Origin: Acinetobacter sp. ASP199
GTDB taxonomy: Bacteria > Pseudomonadota > Gammaproteobacteria > Pseudomonadales > Moraxellaceae
Direction of reading: 5' to 3'
Assembly: GCF_022700675.1 (NCBI RefSeq)
Contig: NZ_CP062182.1
Coordinates: 1,116,001 to 1,180,000 of the forward strand
Length of the DNA: 64,000 nt
The translations under genes were made by a program, and so were the position numbers. This document shows positions 1-9,407 of this stretch, one piece after another (position 1 is the first letter of the stretch; each line of letters opens with the position of its first letter). Below the pieces are notes generated by a model. That model saw nothing but the letters and a program-made list of their open reading frames with translations, was not told the DNA's origin and ran no database searches.

Positions 1-397
1 ATGAATAGTCTATTTAGCTTTTTAAAGTAAAGGTACTCATAAAAAAGCTATTTTCTATACGGTGAATACCCTGAGTAAACCTAAGGATTCATTAGAACTT
101 ATCAGCTCTAAAAAAACTATATATTAAAAAAACTGCTAAATATTCTTTAAAAATAAGCAGAATAAGAATAATAGATTTTTTGTATATGAAAGATGAGGAA
201 ATTGATTGGATTATAATCAATAGAAAATTGCAACAAATTGTATAATTTTTCAGCAAAATCACAACTTGAAATGATATTTCGTTGACTGTAAAGCAAGGAG
301 ATACGATACTCTCAAGGTTTAATGCAAACATATCGGTTCACAGGGTCTGAGTCAAAAGCTTGATCCTCAAAACTCTATCAAACGCAAGGGGCTATAT
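1..397. other. AT-rich intergenic region upstream of icd
   Basis: No convincing gene is visible. The only longer open frame is on the minus strand (92-331). It is an AT-driven string of Ile, Leu and Phe with no ribosome-binding site, so I do not call it. The right part carries a plausible icd promoter and the AAGGGG ribosome-binding site just before position 398. Confidence 0.6.
282..310 (+). promoter_or_regulatory. Possible sigma-70 promoter of icd
   Basis: TTGACT (282-287) is followed after 17 bp by GATACT (305-310), about 88 bp before the icd start codon. This is a consensus match by eye only. Confidence 0.35.
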
Positions 398-2635
398 ATG
401 GCTGGTGGAAAGTCAACAATCATTTACACACTGACCGACGAGGCGCCATTGTTGGCGACCTACTCGCTACTGCCGATCATTGAGACCTTTACTAAGCCTG
501 CTGGCGTTGAGATTGTCAAAACTGACATCTCTGTTGCAGCACGCGTGCTCGCAGAATTCTCAGACTACCTGACTGAAGAACAGAAAGTAGCTGACAACCT
601 TGCTGAGCTAGGCCGTCTTACACAAGATCCAAGCACAAATATTATTAAACTTCCTAATATCAGTGCTTCTGTAGCTCAGTTAACAGCATGTGTTAAAGAG
701 CTTCAGTCTAAGGGCTATGCAATTCCTGATTACCCAGAAAACCCAACTACTGAAGAAGAAAAAGCACTTAAAGCACGTTTCGGAAAATGCCTAGGTTCTG
801 CTGTAAACCCGGTATTACGTGAAGGTAACTCTGACCGTCGTGCCCCAACTGCAGTTAAAAACTACGCGAAAAAACATCCGCACTCTATGAGCGAGTGGAA
901 ACAGTGGTCACAAACTCACGTTTCACATATGGACGAAGGTGACTTCTACCACGGTGAAAAGTCTATGACTTTAGACCGCGCGCGTAACGTGAAAATGGAA
1001 TTGGTTACTGCATCTGGTGAAACCATTGTTCTTAAGCCAAAAGTTGCGCTTCAAGACGGTGAAATCATCGACTCGATGTTCATGAGCAAAAAAGCGCTTT
1101 GTGACTTCTATGAAAAAGAATTAGAAGATTGTAAAGAAGCTGGCATCCTGTTCTCTTTACACGTTAAAGCGACCATGATGAAAGTTTCACACCCGATCGT
1201 ATTCGGTCACTGTGTGAAAATTTACTACAAAGAAGCGTTTGAAAAACACGGTAAATTATTCGACGAACTCGGCATTAACGTAAACAACGGTATGGCGGGT
1301 CTTTACGAGAAGATCGAAACACTTCCAACTTCTTTACGTGAAGAAATCATCGAAGACCTACACGCATGTCAAGAACACCGTCCTGCTTTGGCAATGGTTG
1401 ATTCTGCGAAAGGCATCACCAACTTCCACTCACCAAACGACGTAATTGTAGATGCTTCTATGCCTGCAATGATCCGTGGTGGCGGTAAAATGTGGGGTGC
1501 TGACGGAAAGCCTTATGACTGTAAAGCAGTAATGCCTGAATCTACATTCGCGCGTATTTACCAGGAAATGATCAACTTCTGTAAGTGGAACGGTAACTTC
1601 GACCCACGTACAATGGGTACTGTACCTAACGTTGGTTTGATGGCTCAAAAAGCTGAAGAATACGGTTCACACGACAAGACTTTCGAAATTGCTCAAGCTG
1701 GTGTTGCGAACATCACTGACATTGAAACTGGTGAAGTGTTGATGTCTCAAAACGTGGAAGAAGGCGATATCTGGCGTATGTGTCAGGTGAAAGACGCACC
1801 GATCCGCGACTGGGTAAAACTTGCTGTAACACGTGCACGTAACTCTGGTATGCCAGCAATCTTCTGGTTAGACCCGTACCGTCCACACGAAAATGAATTG
1901 ATCAAGAAAGTTGAAAAATACTTGAAAGATCACGACACAGACGGTCTAGACATCCAGATCATGTCTCAAGTACGTGCGATGCGTTATACACTTGAGCGTG
2001 TTGCTCGTGGCCTAGATACTATTTCAGTAACTGGTAACATCCTGCGTGACTACCTGACTGACTTGTTCCCAATTATGGAATTAGGTACTTCTGCGAAAAT
2101 GCTTTCTATCGTTCCGTTAATGGCGGGCGGTGGTATGTACGAAACTGGCGCAGGCGGTTCTGCTCCTAAGCACGTACAACAGCTTGTTGAAGAAAACCAC
2201 TTACGTTGGGATTCTTTAGGTGAATTCCTGGCGCTTGCTGTATCTCTAGAAGAGCTTGGCATTAAAGAAGACAACGCTCGTGCGAAACTTCTTGCGAAAA
2301 CACTTGACCAAGCAACAGGTCTACTTCTAGACAACGGTAAGTCACCTTCACGCCGTACTGGTGAACTTGACAACCGTGGTAGCCACTTCTACCTGGCTAA
2401 ATTCTGGGCTGAAGAGCTTGCTGCGCAAGACGAAGATGCAGAATTGAAAGCAAAATTTGCTCCGATTGCTCAAGCTCTTGCTGAAAATGAAGAGAAAATC
2501 GTTGCTGAATTGAACGAAGTTCAAGGTAAGACTGTAGATATCGGTGGTTACTACGCGGTTGATCCTGCGAAAGTAAATGCAGTAATGCGTCCAAGTGCTA
2601 CATTGAATCAGATCGTTGAATCACTAAACGCTTAA
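398..2635 (+). CDS. icd: Monomeric NADP-dependent isocitrate dehydrogenase
   Basis: Oxidatively decarboxylates isocitrate to 2-oxoglutarate with NADP+ in the TCA cycle, in the cytoplasm. The 745-residue length and the sequence throughout fit the monomeric IDH-II family (about 740 residues), which is unrelated in length to the 415-residue dimeric enzyme of E. coli. Substrate-loop features such as NSDRRAP (about residue 147) and the [10 protein letters not shown] segment are present. The ATG is preceded by AAGGGG at good spacing. The gene stands alone, followed by a strong hairpin terminator. Acinetobacter and Vibrio relatives often carry this form, sometimes beside a dimeric one. Confidence 0.96.
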   Translation: MAGGKSTIIYTLTDEAPLLATYSLLPIIETFTKPAGVEIVKTDISVAARVLAEFSDYLTEEQKVADNLAELGRLTQDPSTNIIKLPNISASVAQLTACVKELQSKGYAIPDYPENPTTEEEKALKARFGKCLGSAVNPVLREGNSDRRAPTAVKNYAKKHPHSMSEWKQWSQTHVSHMDEGDFYHGEKSMTLDRARNVKMELVTASGETIVLKPKVALQDGEIIDSMFMSKKALCDFYEKELEDCKEAGILFSLHVKATMMKVSHPIVFGHCVKIYYKEAFEKHGKLFDELGINVNNGMAGLYEKIETLPTSLREEIIEDLHACQEHRPALAMVDSAKGITNFHSPNDVIVDASMPAMIRGGGKMWGADGKPYDCKAVMPESTFARIYQEMINFCKWNGNFDPRTMGTVPNVGLMAQKAEEYGSHDKTFEIAQAGVANITDIETGEVLMSQNVEEGDIWRMCQVKDAPIRDWVKLAVTRARNSGMPAIFWLDPYRPHENELIKKVEKYLKDHDTDGLDIQIMSQVRAMRYTLERVARGLDTISVTGNILRDYLTDLFPIMELGTSAKMLSIVPLMAGGGMYETGAGGSAPKHVQQLVEENHLRWDSLGEFLALAVSLEELGIKEDNARAKLLAKTLDQATGLLLDNGKSPSRRTGELDNRGSHFYLAKFWAEELAAQDEDAELKAKFAPIAQALAENEEKIVAELNEVQGKTVDIGGYYAVDPAKVNAVMRPSATLNQIVESLNA

Positions 2636-2673
2636 TCAGGCTGTACTAGCTTTAAAGCTCGTAAAGTGAATAA

Positions 2674-2700
2674 AACCGGTGCTTAGGCGCCGGTTTTTTA
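2674..2700 (+). terminator. Rho-independent terminator of icd
   Basis: A 9-bp stem (AACCGGTGC / GCGCCGGTT, one G-T pair) with loop TTAG is followed by a T-run. Confidence 0.85.
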
Positions 2701-2882
2701 TTGTTTTTAGATATACATTTAGATAAGAAATGAAGAAATGAGATTTCAGTTAAGTTTCTGATCTATCGTCATTTGATTGAATAATCGAAATGATTAAAAA
2801 ATAATTCTGAACTTGTTATATTGATTTAAAGTATAAGCGCTATATTAAAAAAAGGTTTTATTGACCTGGGTAGGGTAGAGCC

Positions 2883-3926
2883 ATGAGTAATCAGATATTC
2901 ATACAGCAGACTTTTGATGGTCCGGTGGATATTGTTGGCGATATTCATGGTGAGATCGATGCGCTACAACAATTATTACAAGTATTGGGCTACGATCTAG
3001 AGGGCTATCATCCTGAACAGCGTAAACTGATTTTTGTCGGAGATCTGTGTGATCGTGGACCAGACAGTATCGCTGTCATCAGGCAGGTTAAAACCTTGAT
3101 AGAAAATGGCAATGCGCAATGCATTCTGGGTAATCATGAAATCAACTTGTTAACCGATACGCTACGGGAAGGCAATGGCTGGTTTTTTGGTTCACCGCAT
3201 CAGGATGATCTCAAAACTTTTGATTCAGTTCAGGCTTCAATTCAGGATCGTGCATGGATTCTAGAATTTCTAAACAGCCTGCCTTTGGCTCTAGATGCAC
3301 CCCATTTAAGAATTGTGCATGCTTGCTGGGATACACAAGCAATTCAACAACTGAAATCTGTTCCTTTTAATTCAATTAGACAGGCTTATGACCATTTTGT
3401 CCTGAAAAATGAACTTGAGTTGCAGACTTTGGGCTTTGATGAATATATCCAGAGCAAACAGCAGCAATATCAGGGACAATTCAAGGATCCAGCAGCTAGC
3501 ATTCCCTTATTAAAATATATCGCTGAGAAAGAGTTACGCGACCAGATGCAAAATCCGATTCGTACCTTAAGCTCAGGTGCAGAGAAAATTGCGCAACGTC
3601 CAGTCTATGCAGGGGGACGCTGGCGCATGATTGATCGTTTGCCATGGTGGGAGTGTTATACAGATACGATACCTGTCGTGATTGGCCATTATTGGCGAAA
3701 CTTTAAAACCACCGAAGAAAAATCCGGTCTGTTTAAGCACATTGATGCCCTGCAATGGTTTGGACAGCAGCAGAATGTATTCTGTGTCGACTATTCAGTG
3801 GGCAGGCGTTATCGTGACCGACAGCAACAAGCTGAGTATGCTCATCATCTTGGGGCTTTAAGACTGCCTGAAAAGCAGTTAATTTTTGAAGATGGTTCAA
3901 CTTATTTGACTTCCACATCGACTTAA
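2883..3926 (+). CDS. Calcineurin-like metallophosphatase
   Basis: A 347-residue phosphoesterase with the family metal-binding motifs in order near the N-terminus: GDIHGE (about residue 20), GDLCDRG (about 53) and GNHE (about 81). A later GHYWR segment supplies another likely metal-ligand histidine. The arrangement resembles the PrpA/PrpB and ApaH-type serine/threonine or dinucleotide phosphatases, but the substrate cannot be read from sequence. The long insert between the GNHE box and the C-terminal histidine is typical of the larger bacterial members. AGGGTAGAG precedes the ATG. It is monocistronic, converging on the OsmC gene at a shared terminator. Confidence 0.85.
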   Translation: MSNQIFIQQTFDGPVDIVGDIHGEIDALQQLLQVLGYDLEGYHPEQRKLIFVGDLCDRGPDSIAVIRQVKTLIENGNAQCILGNHEINLLTDTLREGNGWFFGSPHQDDLKTFDSVQASIQDRAWILEFLNSLPLALDAPHLRIVHACWDTQAIQQLKSVPFNSIRQAYDHFVLKNELELQTLGFDEYIQSKQQQYQGQFKDPAASIPLLKYIAEKELRDQMQNPIRTLSSGAEKIAQRPVYAGGRWRMIDRLPWWECYTDTIPVVIGHYWRNFKTTEEKSGLFKHIDALQWFGQQQNVFCVDYSVGRRYRDRQQQAEYAHHLGALRLPEKQLIFEDGSTYLTSTST

Positions 3927-3960
3927 ATGGTGTTGTCCAAACATCTAATGATAGTCAAAG

Positions 3961-3986
3961 AAAAAGCGGTCACCAGGACCGCTTTT
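3961..3986. terminator. Bidirectional terminator between the phosphatase and OsmC genes
   Basis: AAAAGCGGTC / GACCGCTTTT is a perfect 10-bp stem with a 5-nt loop and T-runs on both strands. Confidence 0.85.
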
Positions 3987-4004
3987 ATAATTACATCAAC
4001 TAGA

Positions 4005-4427
4005 TTATTCAGCTTCAATAATTTCAAAATCGTGAGTGATTTCTACGCCACCATCAGACAGCATTTTGCTGGCTGAGCAGTATTTCTCGGCAGACAGTTC
4101 GACTGCTTTAGCGACTTGCTTTTCTTTAATACCTTTACCGGTCACCACAAAATGCAGGTGAATCTTCGTAAATACCGCAGGAATGGCATCGGCACGTTCT
4201 GCATTCAATTCACAGCGAACATCGGTAATGTCCTGACGTGCTTTCTTTAAAATGGTGACAATATCAAACGAAGCACAACCACCCAACCCGGTTAATAGAA
4301 GTTCCATTGGGCGAGGACCACGGTTCTCACCACCGTATTCTGGTGAGCCATCCATAATCACAGTATGACCACTTTGAGTTTTTGCTTCAAAAGCAACATT
4401 CTCTAGCCAATGTACACTTGTTTGCAT
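4005..4427 (-). CDS. OsmC family protein (YhfA-like)
   Basis: A 140-residue OsmC/Ohr-fold protein. These are thiol-dependent peroxidases or related redox proteins of the cytoplasm. The two conserved cysteines are visible, one in LGGCASFD (about residue 51) and one in EKYCSASKM (about residue 116). The sequence fits the YhfA branch better than Ohr. It is divergent from crp, as yhfA is in E. coli, so the pair is conserved synteny across gammaproteobacteria. Substrate is unknown. Confidence 0.85.
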   Translation of the reverse strand: MQTSVHWLENVAFEAKTQSGHTVIMDGSPEYGGENRGPRPMELLLTGLGGCASFDIVTILKKARQDITDVRCELNAERADAIPAVFTKIHLHFVVTGKGIKEKQVAKAVELSAEKYCSASKMLSDGGVEITHDFEIIEAE

Positions 4428-4512
4428 TGCAACTACCTAAAAAAAGCTATAAATTTACGAAGTAACTGTACACTAACATAAATTGGGTTGATAAGGAATT
4501 TCATTCCCACTG

Positions 4513-4527
4513 TGTGACAAGTTCACA
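4513..4527. promoter_or_regulatory. Possible CRP-type operator between osmC and crp
   Basis: TGTGA (4513-4517) and TCACA (4523-4527) form an inverted pair in the divergent promoter region. Spacing is 5 bp rather than the canonical 6, so binding is uncertain. The position would suit autoregulation of crp, as known in E. coli. Confidence 0.35.
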
Positions 4528-4575
4528 TTAGGTCTTGTGCGATCTAAAAATTATCCTTATTTGGAACTGTTAAGC

Positions 4576-5280
4576 ATGACTTCAAACTTTTCACAATTAA
4601 GCACAGATGCACTTTCTCCGGGGCAATTACCAGAATCCGTGAAGGCATTATTAAAACGTGCATATATCAACCGTTACCCAAAACGTACAACGATCGTTGA
4701 TGCAGGAACAGAATCTAAATCTCTGTATTTAATTCTGAAGGGGTCTGTGTCTATCATTCTTCGTGAAGATGATGAGCGTGAGATTGTGGTAGCTTATTTA
4801 AATGCGGGAGACTTCTTTGGGGAAATGGGTCTTTTCGAAGCAAATCCACAACGTACTGCAGAAGTTCGTACGCGTGATGTTTGTGAAATTGCAGAGATTA
4901 GCTACGAAAACTTTCATGAACTCAGCAAGCAATATCCTGACTTGAGTTATGCGGTATTTGCCCAGCTGGTTCGCCGTCTGAAGAATACGACGCGTAAAGT
5001 AACTGACCTGGCATTTATTGATGTTTCTGGTCGTATTGCGCGTTGCCTGATCGATCTTTCAGCTCAGCCTGAAGCGATGATTCTGCCAAATGGTCGTCAG
5101 ATCCGTATCACCCGTCAGGAAATCGGCCGTATCGTGGGTTGTTCCCGTGAAATGGTGGGTCGTGTGCTGAAAACGCTTGAAGAGCAAGGCATGATCGAAA
5201 CTGAGGGTAAAGCGATTCTGATCTTTGATGCATCACTGGAACAGAACGAAGTACCAGCTGAAGATGAGTCTGAAGATTAA
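4576..5280 (+). CDS. vfr: cAMP receptor protein family regulator (Crp/Vfr)
   Basis: A 234-residue global regulator. An N-terminal cyclic-nucleotide-binding beta-roll carries the phosphate-binding cassette GDFFGEMGLFE, and a C-terminal winged helix-turn-helix carries the recognition helix region TRQEIGRIVGCSREMVGRVLK, which is nearly the CRP recognition sequence. I start it at ATG 4576 (MTSNFSQLS). An in-frame GTG at 4537 would add 13 residues of poor character. A CRP-like palindrome lies 50 bp upstream. The acidic C-terminal tail is longer than in E. coli CRP. Confidence 0.92.
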   Translation: MTSNFSQLSTDALSPGQLPESVKALLKRAYINRYPKRTTIVDAGTESKSLYLILKGSVSIILREDDEREIVVAYLNAGDFFGEMGLFEANPQRTAEVRTRDVCEIAEISYENFHELSKQYPDLSYAVFAQLVRRLKNTTRKVTDLAFIDVSGRIARCLIDLSAQPEAMILPNGRQIRITRQEIGRIVGCSREMVGRVLKTLEEQGMIETEGKAILIFDASLEQNEVPAEDESED

Positions 5281-5300
5281 GCTAGGATTTTGATAAAAGG

Positions 5301-5324
5301 GCAAACCTCAGGGTTTGCTTTTTT
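5301..5324 (+). terminator. Terminator of crp
   Basis: GCAAACC (5301-5307) pairs with GGTTTGC (5312-5318), followed by six T. Confidence 0.8.
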
Positions 5325-5459
5325 ATGCCTGCAGAAAATGCAACATCACAAATCAGAACAAACTTCTCAGAAAAGATGATTTCAGCCTGTTGCTTTCCTT
5401 CTATACTCTAGATGCACTTTATTACGATAAGTCGAATCTAGAATAGACAGGGATTATTC

Positions 5460-6509
5460 ATGCAATTCAAACCACTTGCAGATACCGGCATTTTACTTCC
5501 AGAAATCTGTTTAGGCACCATGACTTTTGGTGAGCAAAATACCCAACAAGAAGCTTTTGAACAGCTCGATTATGCGCTGGATCAAGGACTATATTTTTGG
5601 GATACCGCAGAAATGTATCCAGTACCACCCAAACCGGAAACCCAAGGTGCCACAGAGCGTATTATCGGGAACTGGATTGCATCACGTGGAGGTCGTGACA
5701 AACTGTTTTTAGCCTCTAAAATTGCCGGACCATCTCAGGGCGGTAGTCATATTCGTGAGGGTCAAACCAAGTTTGTGGCTTCAGAGATTTCTGCTGCGAT
5801 TGATCATTCGCTTGCACGTTTGCAAACTGATTATATTGACCTGTATCAGCTGCATTGGCCACAACGCCCAGCCAATTTCTTTGGCAAGCTCGGCTATGGC
5901 AATGCTGAAGCAGCAGAGGATCGTACAGTAACGGATCTGGAAGAAACACTGACTGCTTTACATAATGAAATCAAGCAAGGTCGTATTCGTTATATTGGTC
6001 TATCCAATGAAACCCCATGGGGCACCATGAAGTTTCTGCATCTGGCAGAGAAACTGGGGTTATCCAAATTTGTCAGCGTACAAAATCCATATAACTTGCT
6101 TAATCGTAGCTATGAAATTGGGATGTCAGAAATTGCCAAATATGAAGGTGTTGGCTTGCTGGCATATTCACCACTGGCCTTTGGTTATCTGACGGGTAAA
6201 TTCCGCCATGGTGCGCGCCCTGCCAATGCCCGTGTGACTTTATTCTCACGCTTTAGCCGTTATAGCAATCCGGAAAGTGAATGGGCAGTGGAGCAATATG
6301 CACAATTGGCGGAGCAGCATGGTTTGAGCCTGACCCAATTGGCACTGGCATTTATTAAGCAACAGTTCTTTGTGACCAGTACAATTATTGGCGCAACCAG
6401 CCTGGATCAGCTAAAAGAAAATATTCAGGCTTTTGAAGTAGACCTGTCTGAGGAAGTACTGAAAGGTATTGAGGCAATTCACCGTCAACAGCCGAATCCG
6501 GCACCATAA
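5460..6509 (+). CDS. Aldo/keto reductase (Tas-like)
   Basis: A 349-residue (beta/alpha)8 NADPH-dependent reductase. The catalytic tetrad is visible: Asp and Tyr in FWDTAEMY (about residues 48-54), Lys in LFLASKI, and His in YQLHWPQ. The insertion around MYPVPPKPETQG after the catalytic Tyr is characteristic of Tas (YgdS) and related aldo-keto reductases. The C-terminal NADP-binding segment TSTIIGATSLDQLKEN is intact. The physiological carbonyl substrate is not known. It is a single-gene unit with its own terminator. Confidence 0.88.
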   Translation: MQFKPLADTGILLPEICLGTMTFGEQNTQQEAFEQLDYALDQGLYFWDTAEMYPVPPKPETQGATERIIGNWIASRGGRDKLFLASKIAGPSQGGSHIREGQTKFVASEISAAIDHSLARLQTDYIDLYQLHWPQRPANFFGKLGYGNAEAAEDRTVTDLEETLTALHNEIKQGRIRYIGLSNETPWGTMKFLHLAEKLGLSKFVSVQNPYNLLNRSYEIGMSEIAKYEGVGLLAYSPLAFGYLTGKFRHGARPANARVTLFSRFSRYSNPESEWAVEQYAQLAEQHGLSLTQLALAFIKQQFFVTSTIIGATSLDQLKENIQAFEVDLSEEVLKGIEAIHRQQPNPAP

Positions 6510-6529
6510 TTTTTATAATCTCATTTTGT

Positions 6530-6557
6530 AAAAAGCCTTTATTAATAAAGGCTTTTT
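6530..6557 (+). terminator. Terminator of the aldo/keto reductase gene
   Basis: AAAAAGCCTTT ATTA ATAAAGGCTTTTT forms a perfect hairpin ending in a T-run. Confidence 0.8.
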
Positions 6558-6695
6558 CTATTTCATTGAATTAAGTTGATGGCTTCATGAAAAATTCTGC
6601 TGACCTCACTTGAAATATGATTGGACTACACCAATATTATTATTGAAGACTGCCTAATATTTATATTAAGTTTTTGAAAAATATATAAAAATTTA

Positions 6696-6723
6696 TTTGA
6701 AATTTGTGTGCATGCTCCCATAT
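6696..6723 (+). promoter_or_regulatory. Sigma-32 heat-shock promoter of clpB
   Basis: TTTGAAA (6696-6702; consensus CTTGAAA) is separated by 14 bp from CCCATAT (6717-6723), an exact match to the sigma-32 -10 box, 39 bp before the clpB ATG. A weaker CTTGAAA-N15-CCAATAT arrangement lies about 80 bp further upstream. rpoH, encoding sigma-32, is at 26.1-27.0 kb in this window. Confidence 0.75.
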
Positions 6724-6762
6724 ATAAATTAAGTTAAAAATTTGTTGTGAGGAATAACAATA

Positions 6763-9342
6763 ATGCGCTTTGAGAAATTTACAAATCGCCTGCAGCAAAC
6801 CCTTTCAGATGCACAATCTTTGGCAATGGGTAAAGATCATGCTTCTATTGACGGTATTCACATTCTGGCAACTTTGTTAGATGAATCATCCAATGTCAGT
6901 CTGCTGCAACAGGCAGGTGCTAACTTACGTGATTTGCAGACCAAGCTGCAAACTGCCCTGAGTAATGCGCCGACTTTAAGCCAGTCCACCGGTGATATTA
7001 ACCTGAGTCCTGAAGCAGCGAAAGTTTTGCATCTGGCAGACAGTTTTGCCCAAAAGGCAGGGGATGAATTTCTTTCTACCGACTGGGTATTGTTAGCACT
7101 AGCGGAAACAGGCAAAACCAAATCACTTTTAAGTGAGGTAGGGGTTAAAGCCGAGACCTTAAAGCAAGTCATTCATCAAATTCGAGGCAATGAAAAAGTC
7201 ATGAGCAATAATCATGAAGATCAGCGTGACTCTTTAAATAAATACACTATTGACCTGACTGAGCGTGCACGACAGGGCAAGCTGGATCCAGTGATTGGTC
7301 GTGATGATGAAATTCGCCGTACCATTCAGGTCCTGTCGCGCCGTACCAAAAATAACCCGGTTCTCATCGGGGAGCCCGGTGTAGGTAAAACTGCCATCGT
7401 AGAAGGTCTGGCACAACGTATCGTCAATGGTGAAGTTCCAGAAGGTCTGAAAGGTAAACGTGTTTTATCTCTGGACTTGGGTTCATTACTCGCTGGTGCC
7501 AAATATCGTGGTGAGTTTGAGGAGCGTCTAAAAGCTGTCCTGAAAGACTTGGCGAAACACGAAGGTGAAATCATCCTGTTCATCGACGAGCTGCATACGC
7601 TGGTGGGTGCAGGTAAGGGTGATGGTGCCATGGATGCCGGTAACATGCTGAAACCAGCATTGGCACGTGGTGAACTGCGCTGTGTCGGTGCGACAACTTT
7701 GGATGAATACCGTCAGTACATTGAAAAAGATGCGGCTTTAGAGCGTCGTTTCCAGAAAGTATTGGTGGATGAGCCGAGTGTAGAAGATACCATTGCAATC
7801 CTGCGTGGTCTAAAAGATCGCTATGCGACCCACCACGGGGTGCAGATTCTGGATTCTGCAATTATTGCTGCAGCGAAAATGTCACATCGTTACATCACTG
7901 ACCGTCAGTTGCCGGACAAAGCGATTGACCTGATTGATGAGGCAGCTTCACGTATTAAAATGGAGCTGGATTCTAAGCCAGAAGCGCTGGATAAACTTGA
8001 ACGCCGTTTGATTCAGCTAAAAATGCAGCTGGAAGCAGTGAAAAAAGATGAAGATTCGGGTGCAAAATCTGAAGTGAAATATCTGGAAGATCAGATTGCA
8101 ACCGTTGAGAAAGAGTACAGCGAGCTGGAAGAAATTTGGCGTGCAGACAAGGCGCTGGTTGCGGGCAATAAAGACATTCAGGTGAAACTGGATCAAGCCC
8201 GTATTGCACTAGAAAAAGCCCAACGTGAAGGTGATCTGGCAGAAGCGGCACGTTATCAGTATGGCGTGATTCCTGAGTTGCAGAAGCAGCTGGAACGTAT
8301 TGAAGCAGCTGAAGAAAGCGAAGCGCCAAAACTGCTGCGTGACAAAGTCACTGACAATGAAATTGCAGAAGTGGTAAGTGCTGCAACTGGTATTCCAGTG
8401 GCAAAAATGCTGCAAGGTGAACGCGAAAAACTGTTGCATATGGAAGAATTCCTGCATAAACGTGTGGTCGGTCAGGATGAAGCTGTCGTGGCAGTGTCGA
8501 ATGCAGTCCGGCGTTCACGTGCTGGATTGTCTGATCCAAACCGTCCAAGTGGTTCATTCCTGTTCCTGGGTCCAACCGGGGTGGGTAAGACCGAGTTGAC
8601 CAAAGCCTTGGCGAACTTCCTGTTTGACAGTGACGATGCAATGATCCGTATCGACATGTCGGAATTTATGGAAAAACATTCTGTCAGTCGTCTGGTTGGT
8701 GCCCCTCCGGGCTATATCGGTTATGAAGAGGGTGGTGTGCTGACTGAAGCAGTACGTCGTAAACCATATAGCGTGGTGTTGTTCGATGAAGTAGAGAAAG
8801 CGCATCCGGATGTATTTAACATCTTGTTGCAAGTGCTGGATGATGGCCGCCTGACTGACTCACAAGGTCGTGTGGTGGACTTCAAGAATACCGTCATCGT
8901 AATGACCTCTAACCTGGGTTCAAGCGATGTACGTGAGCTGGGCAGCGGTGCGACCCGAGATGAAGTGCGTAGCGTGGTAATGAATGCGGTATCGGAACAT
9001 TTCCGTCCAGAATTCATTAACCGTATTGATGAACTGGTCGTGTTCCATTCACTGGAAAAAGCACAGATCCGTGGTATTGCCGATATCCAGTTGAATCGTC
9101 TACGTCAACGTCTGGCAGAACGCGACTTGCGCTTATCTGTGGAAGATAGTGCTTTTGATCAGTTAATTGATGTGGGCTTCGATCCTTTATATGGTGCGCG
9201 TCCACTGAAACGTGCGATCCAGCAACGCATTGAAAATGGTCTGGCGCAAAACATCCTTGAAGGCAAATTCAACCCAGGCGATACCATTGTGGTGAGCGCC
9301 GAAAATGGTGAATTGGTCTTTGATAAGATGAAACTTAATTAA
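6763..9342 (+). CDS. clpB: ATP-dependent disaggregase ClpB
   Basis: A hexameric AAA+ chaperone that threads aggregated proteins through its pore together with DnaK. The 859-residue length is standard. Order: Clp N-domain (about 1-145), NBD1 with Walker A GEPGVGKT (about 206) and Walker B FIDELH, coiled-coil middle domain (about 410-530, Leu/Glu/Lys-rich), NBD2 with GPTGVGKTE (about 604) and [12 protein letters not shown], then the C-terminal small domain. Pore motifs KYRGEFEER and GYIGYEEGG are present. The sigma-32 promoter upstream explains heat induction. GAGGAATAAC serves as ribosome-binding site. Confidence 0.98.
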   Translation: MRFEKFTNRLQQTLSDAQSLAMGKDHASIDGIHILATLLDESSNVSLLQQAGANLRDLQTKLQTALSNAPTLSQSTGDINLSPEAAKVLHLADSFAQKAGDEFLSTDWVLLALAETGKTKSLLSEVGVKAETLKQVIHQIRGNEKVMSNNHEDQRDSLNKYTIDLTERARQGKLDPVIGRDDEIRRTIQVLSRRTKNNPVLIGEPGVGKTAIVEGLAQRIVNGEVPEGLKGKRVLSLDLGSLLAGAKYRGEFEERLKAVLKDLAKHEGEIILFIDELHTLVGAGKGDGAMDAGNMLKPALARGELRCVGATTLDEYRQYIEKDAALERRFQKVLVDEPSVEDTIAILRGLKDRYATHHGVQILDSAIIAAAKMSHRYITDRQLPDKAIDLIDEAASRIKMELDSKPEALDKLERRLIQLKMQLEAVKKDEDSGAKSEVKYLEDQIATVEKEYSELEEIWRADKALVAGNKDIQVKLDQARIALEKAQREGDLAEAARYQYGVIPELQKQLERIEAAEESEAPKLLRDKVTDNEIAEVVSAATGIPVAKMLQGEREKLLHMEEFLHKRVVGQDEAVVAVSNAVRRSRAGLSDPNRPSGSFLFLGPTGVGKTELTKALANFLFDSDDAMIRIDMSEFMEKHSVSRLVGAPPGYIGYEEGGVLTEAVRRKPYSVVLFDEVEKAHPDVFNILLQVLDDGRLTDSQGRVVDFKNTVIVMTSNLGSSDVRELGSGATRDEVRSVVMNAVSEHFRPEFINRIDELVVFHSLEKAQIRGIADIQLNRLRQRLAERDLRLSVEDSAFDQLIDVGFDPLYGARPLKRAIQQRIENGLAQNILEGKFNPGDTIVVSAENGELVFDKMKLN

Positions 9343-9361
9343 TTCGGTATTCTCAGAAAAG

Positions 9362-9386
9362 AAAAACCCAGCCTAGGCTGGGTTTT
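9362..9386. terminator. Bidirectional terminator between clpB and rlmL
   Basis: AAAAACCCAGCC and GGCTGGGTTTTT form a near-perfect inverted repeat with T-runs on both strands. Confidence 0.85.
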
Positions 9387-9407
9387 TCTTTATCTCATAT
9401 TCACGTA

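Noticed and set aside
92..331. 79-codon minus-strand frame upstream of icd
   Set aside because: Low-complexity AT-derived composition, no ribosome-binding site, and it overlaps the likely icd promoter.
6858..9205. Many minus-strand open frames within clpB, up to 118 codons
   Set aside because: All are shadows of a highly conserved gene with strong codon bias; none has a start signal or recognisable domain.
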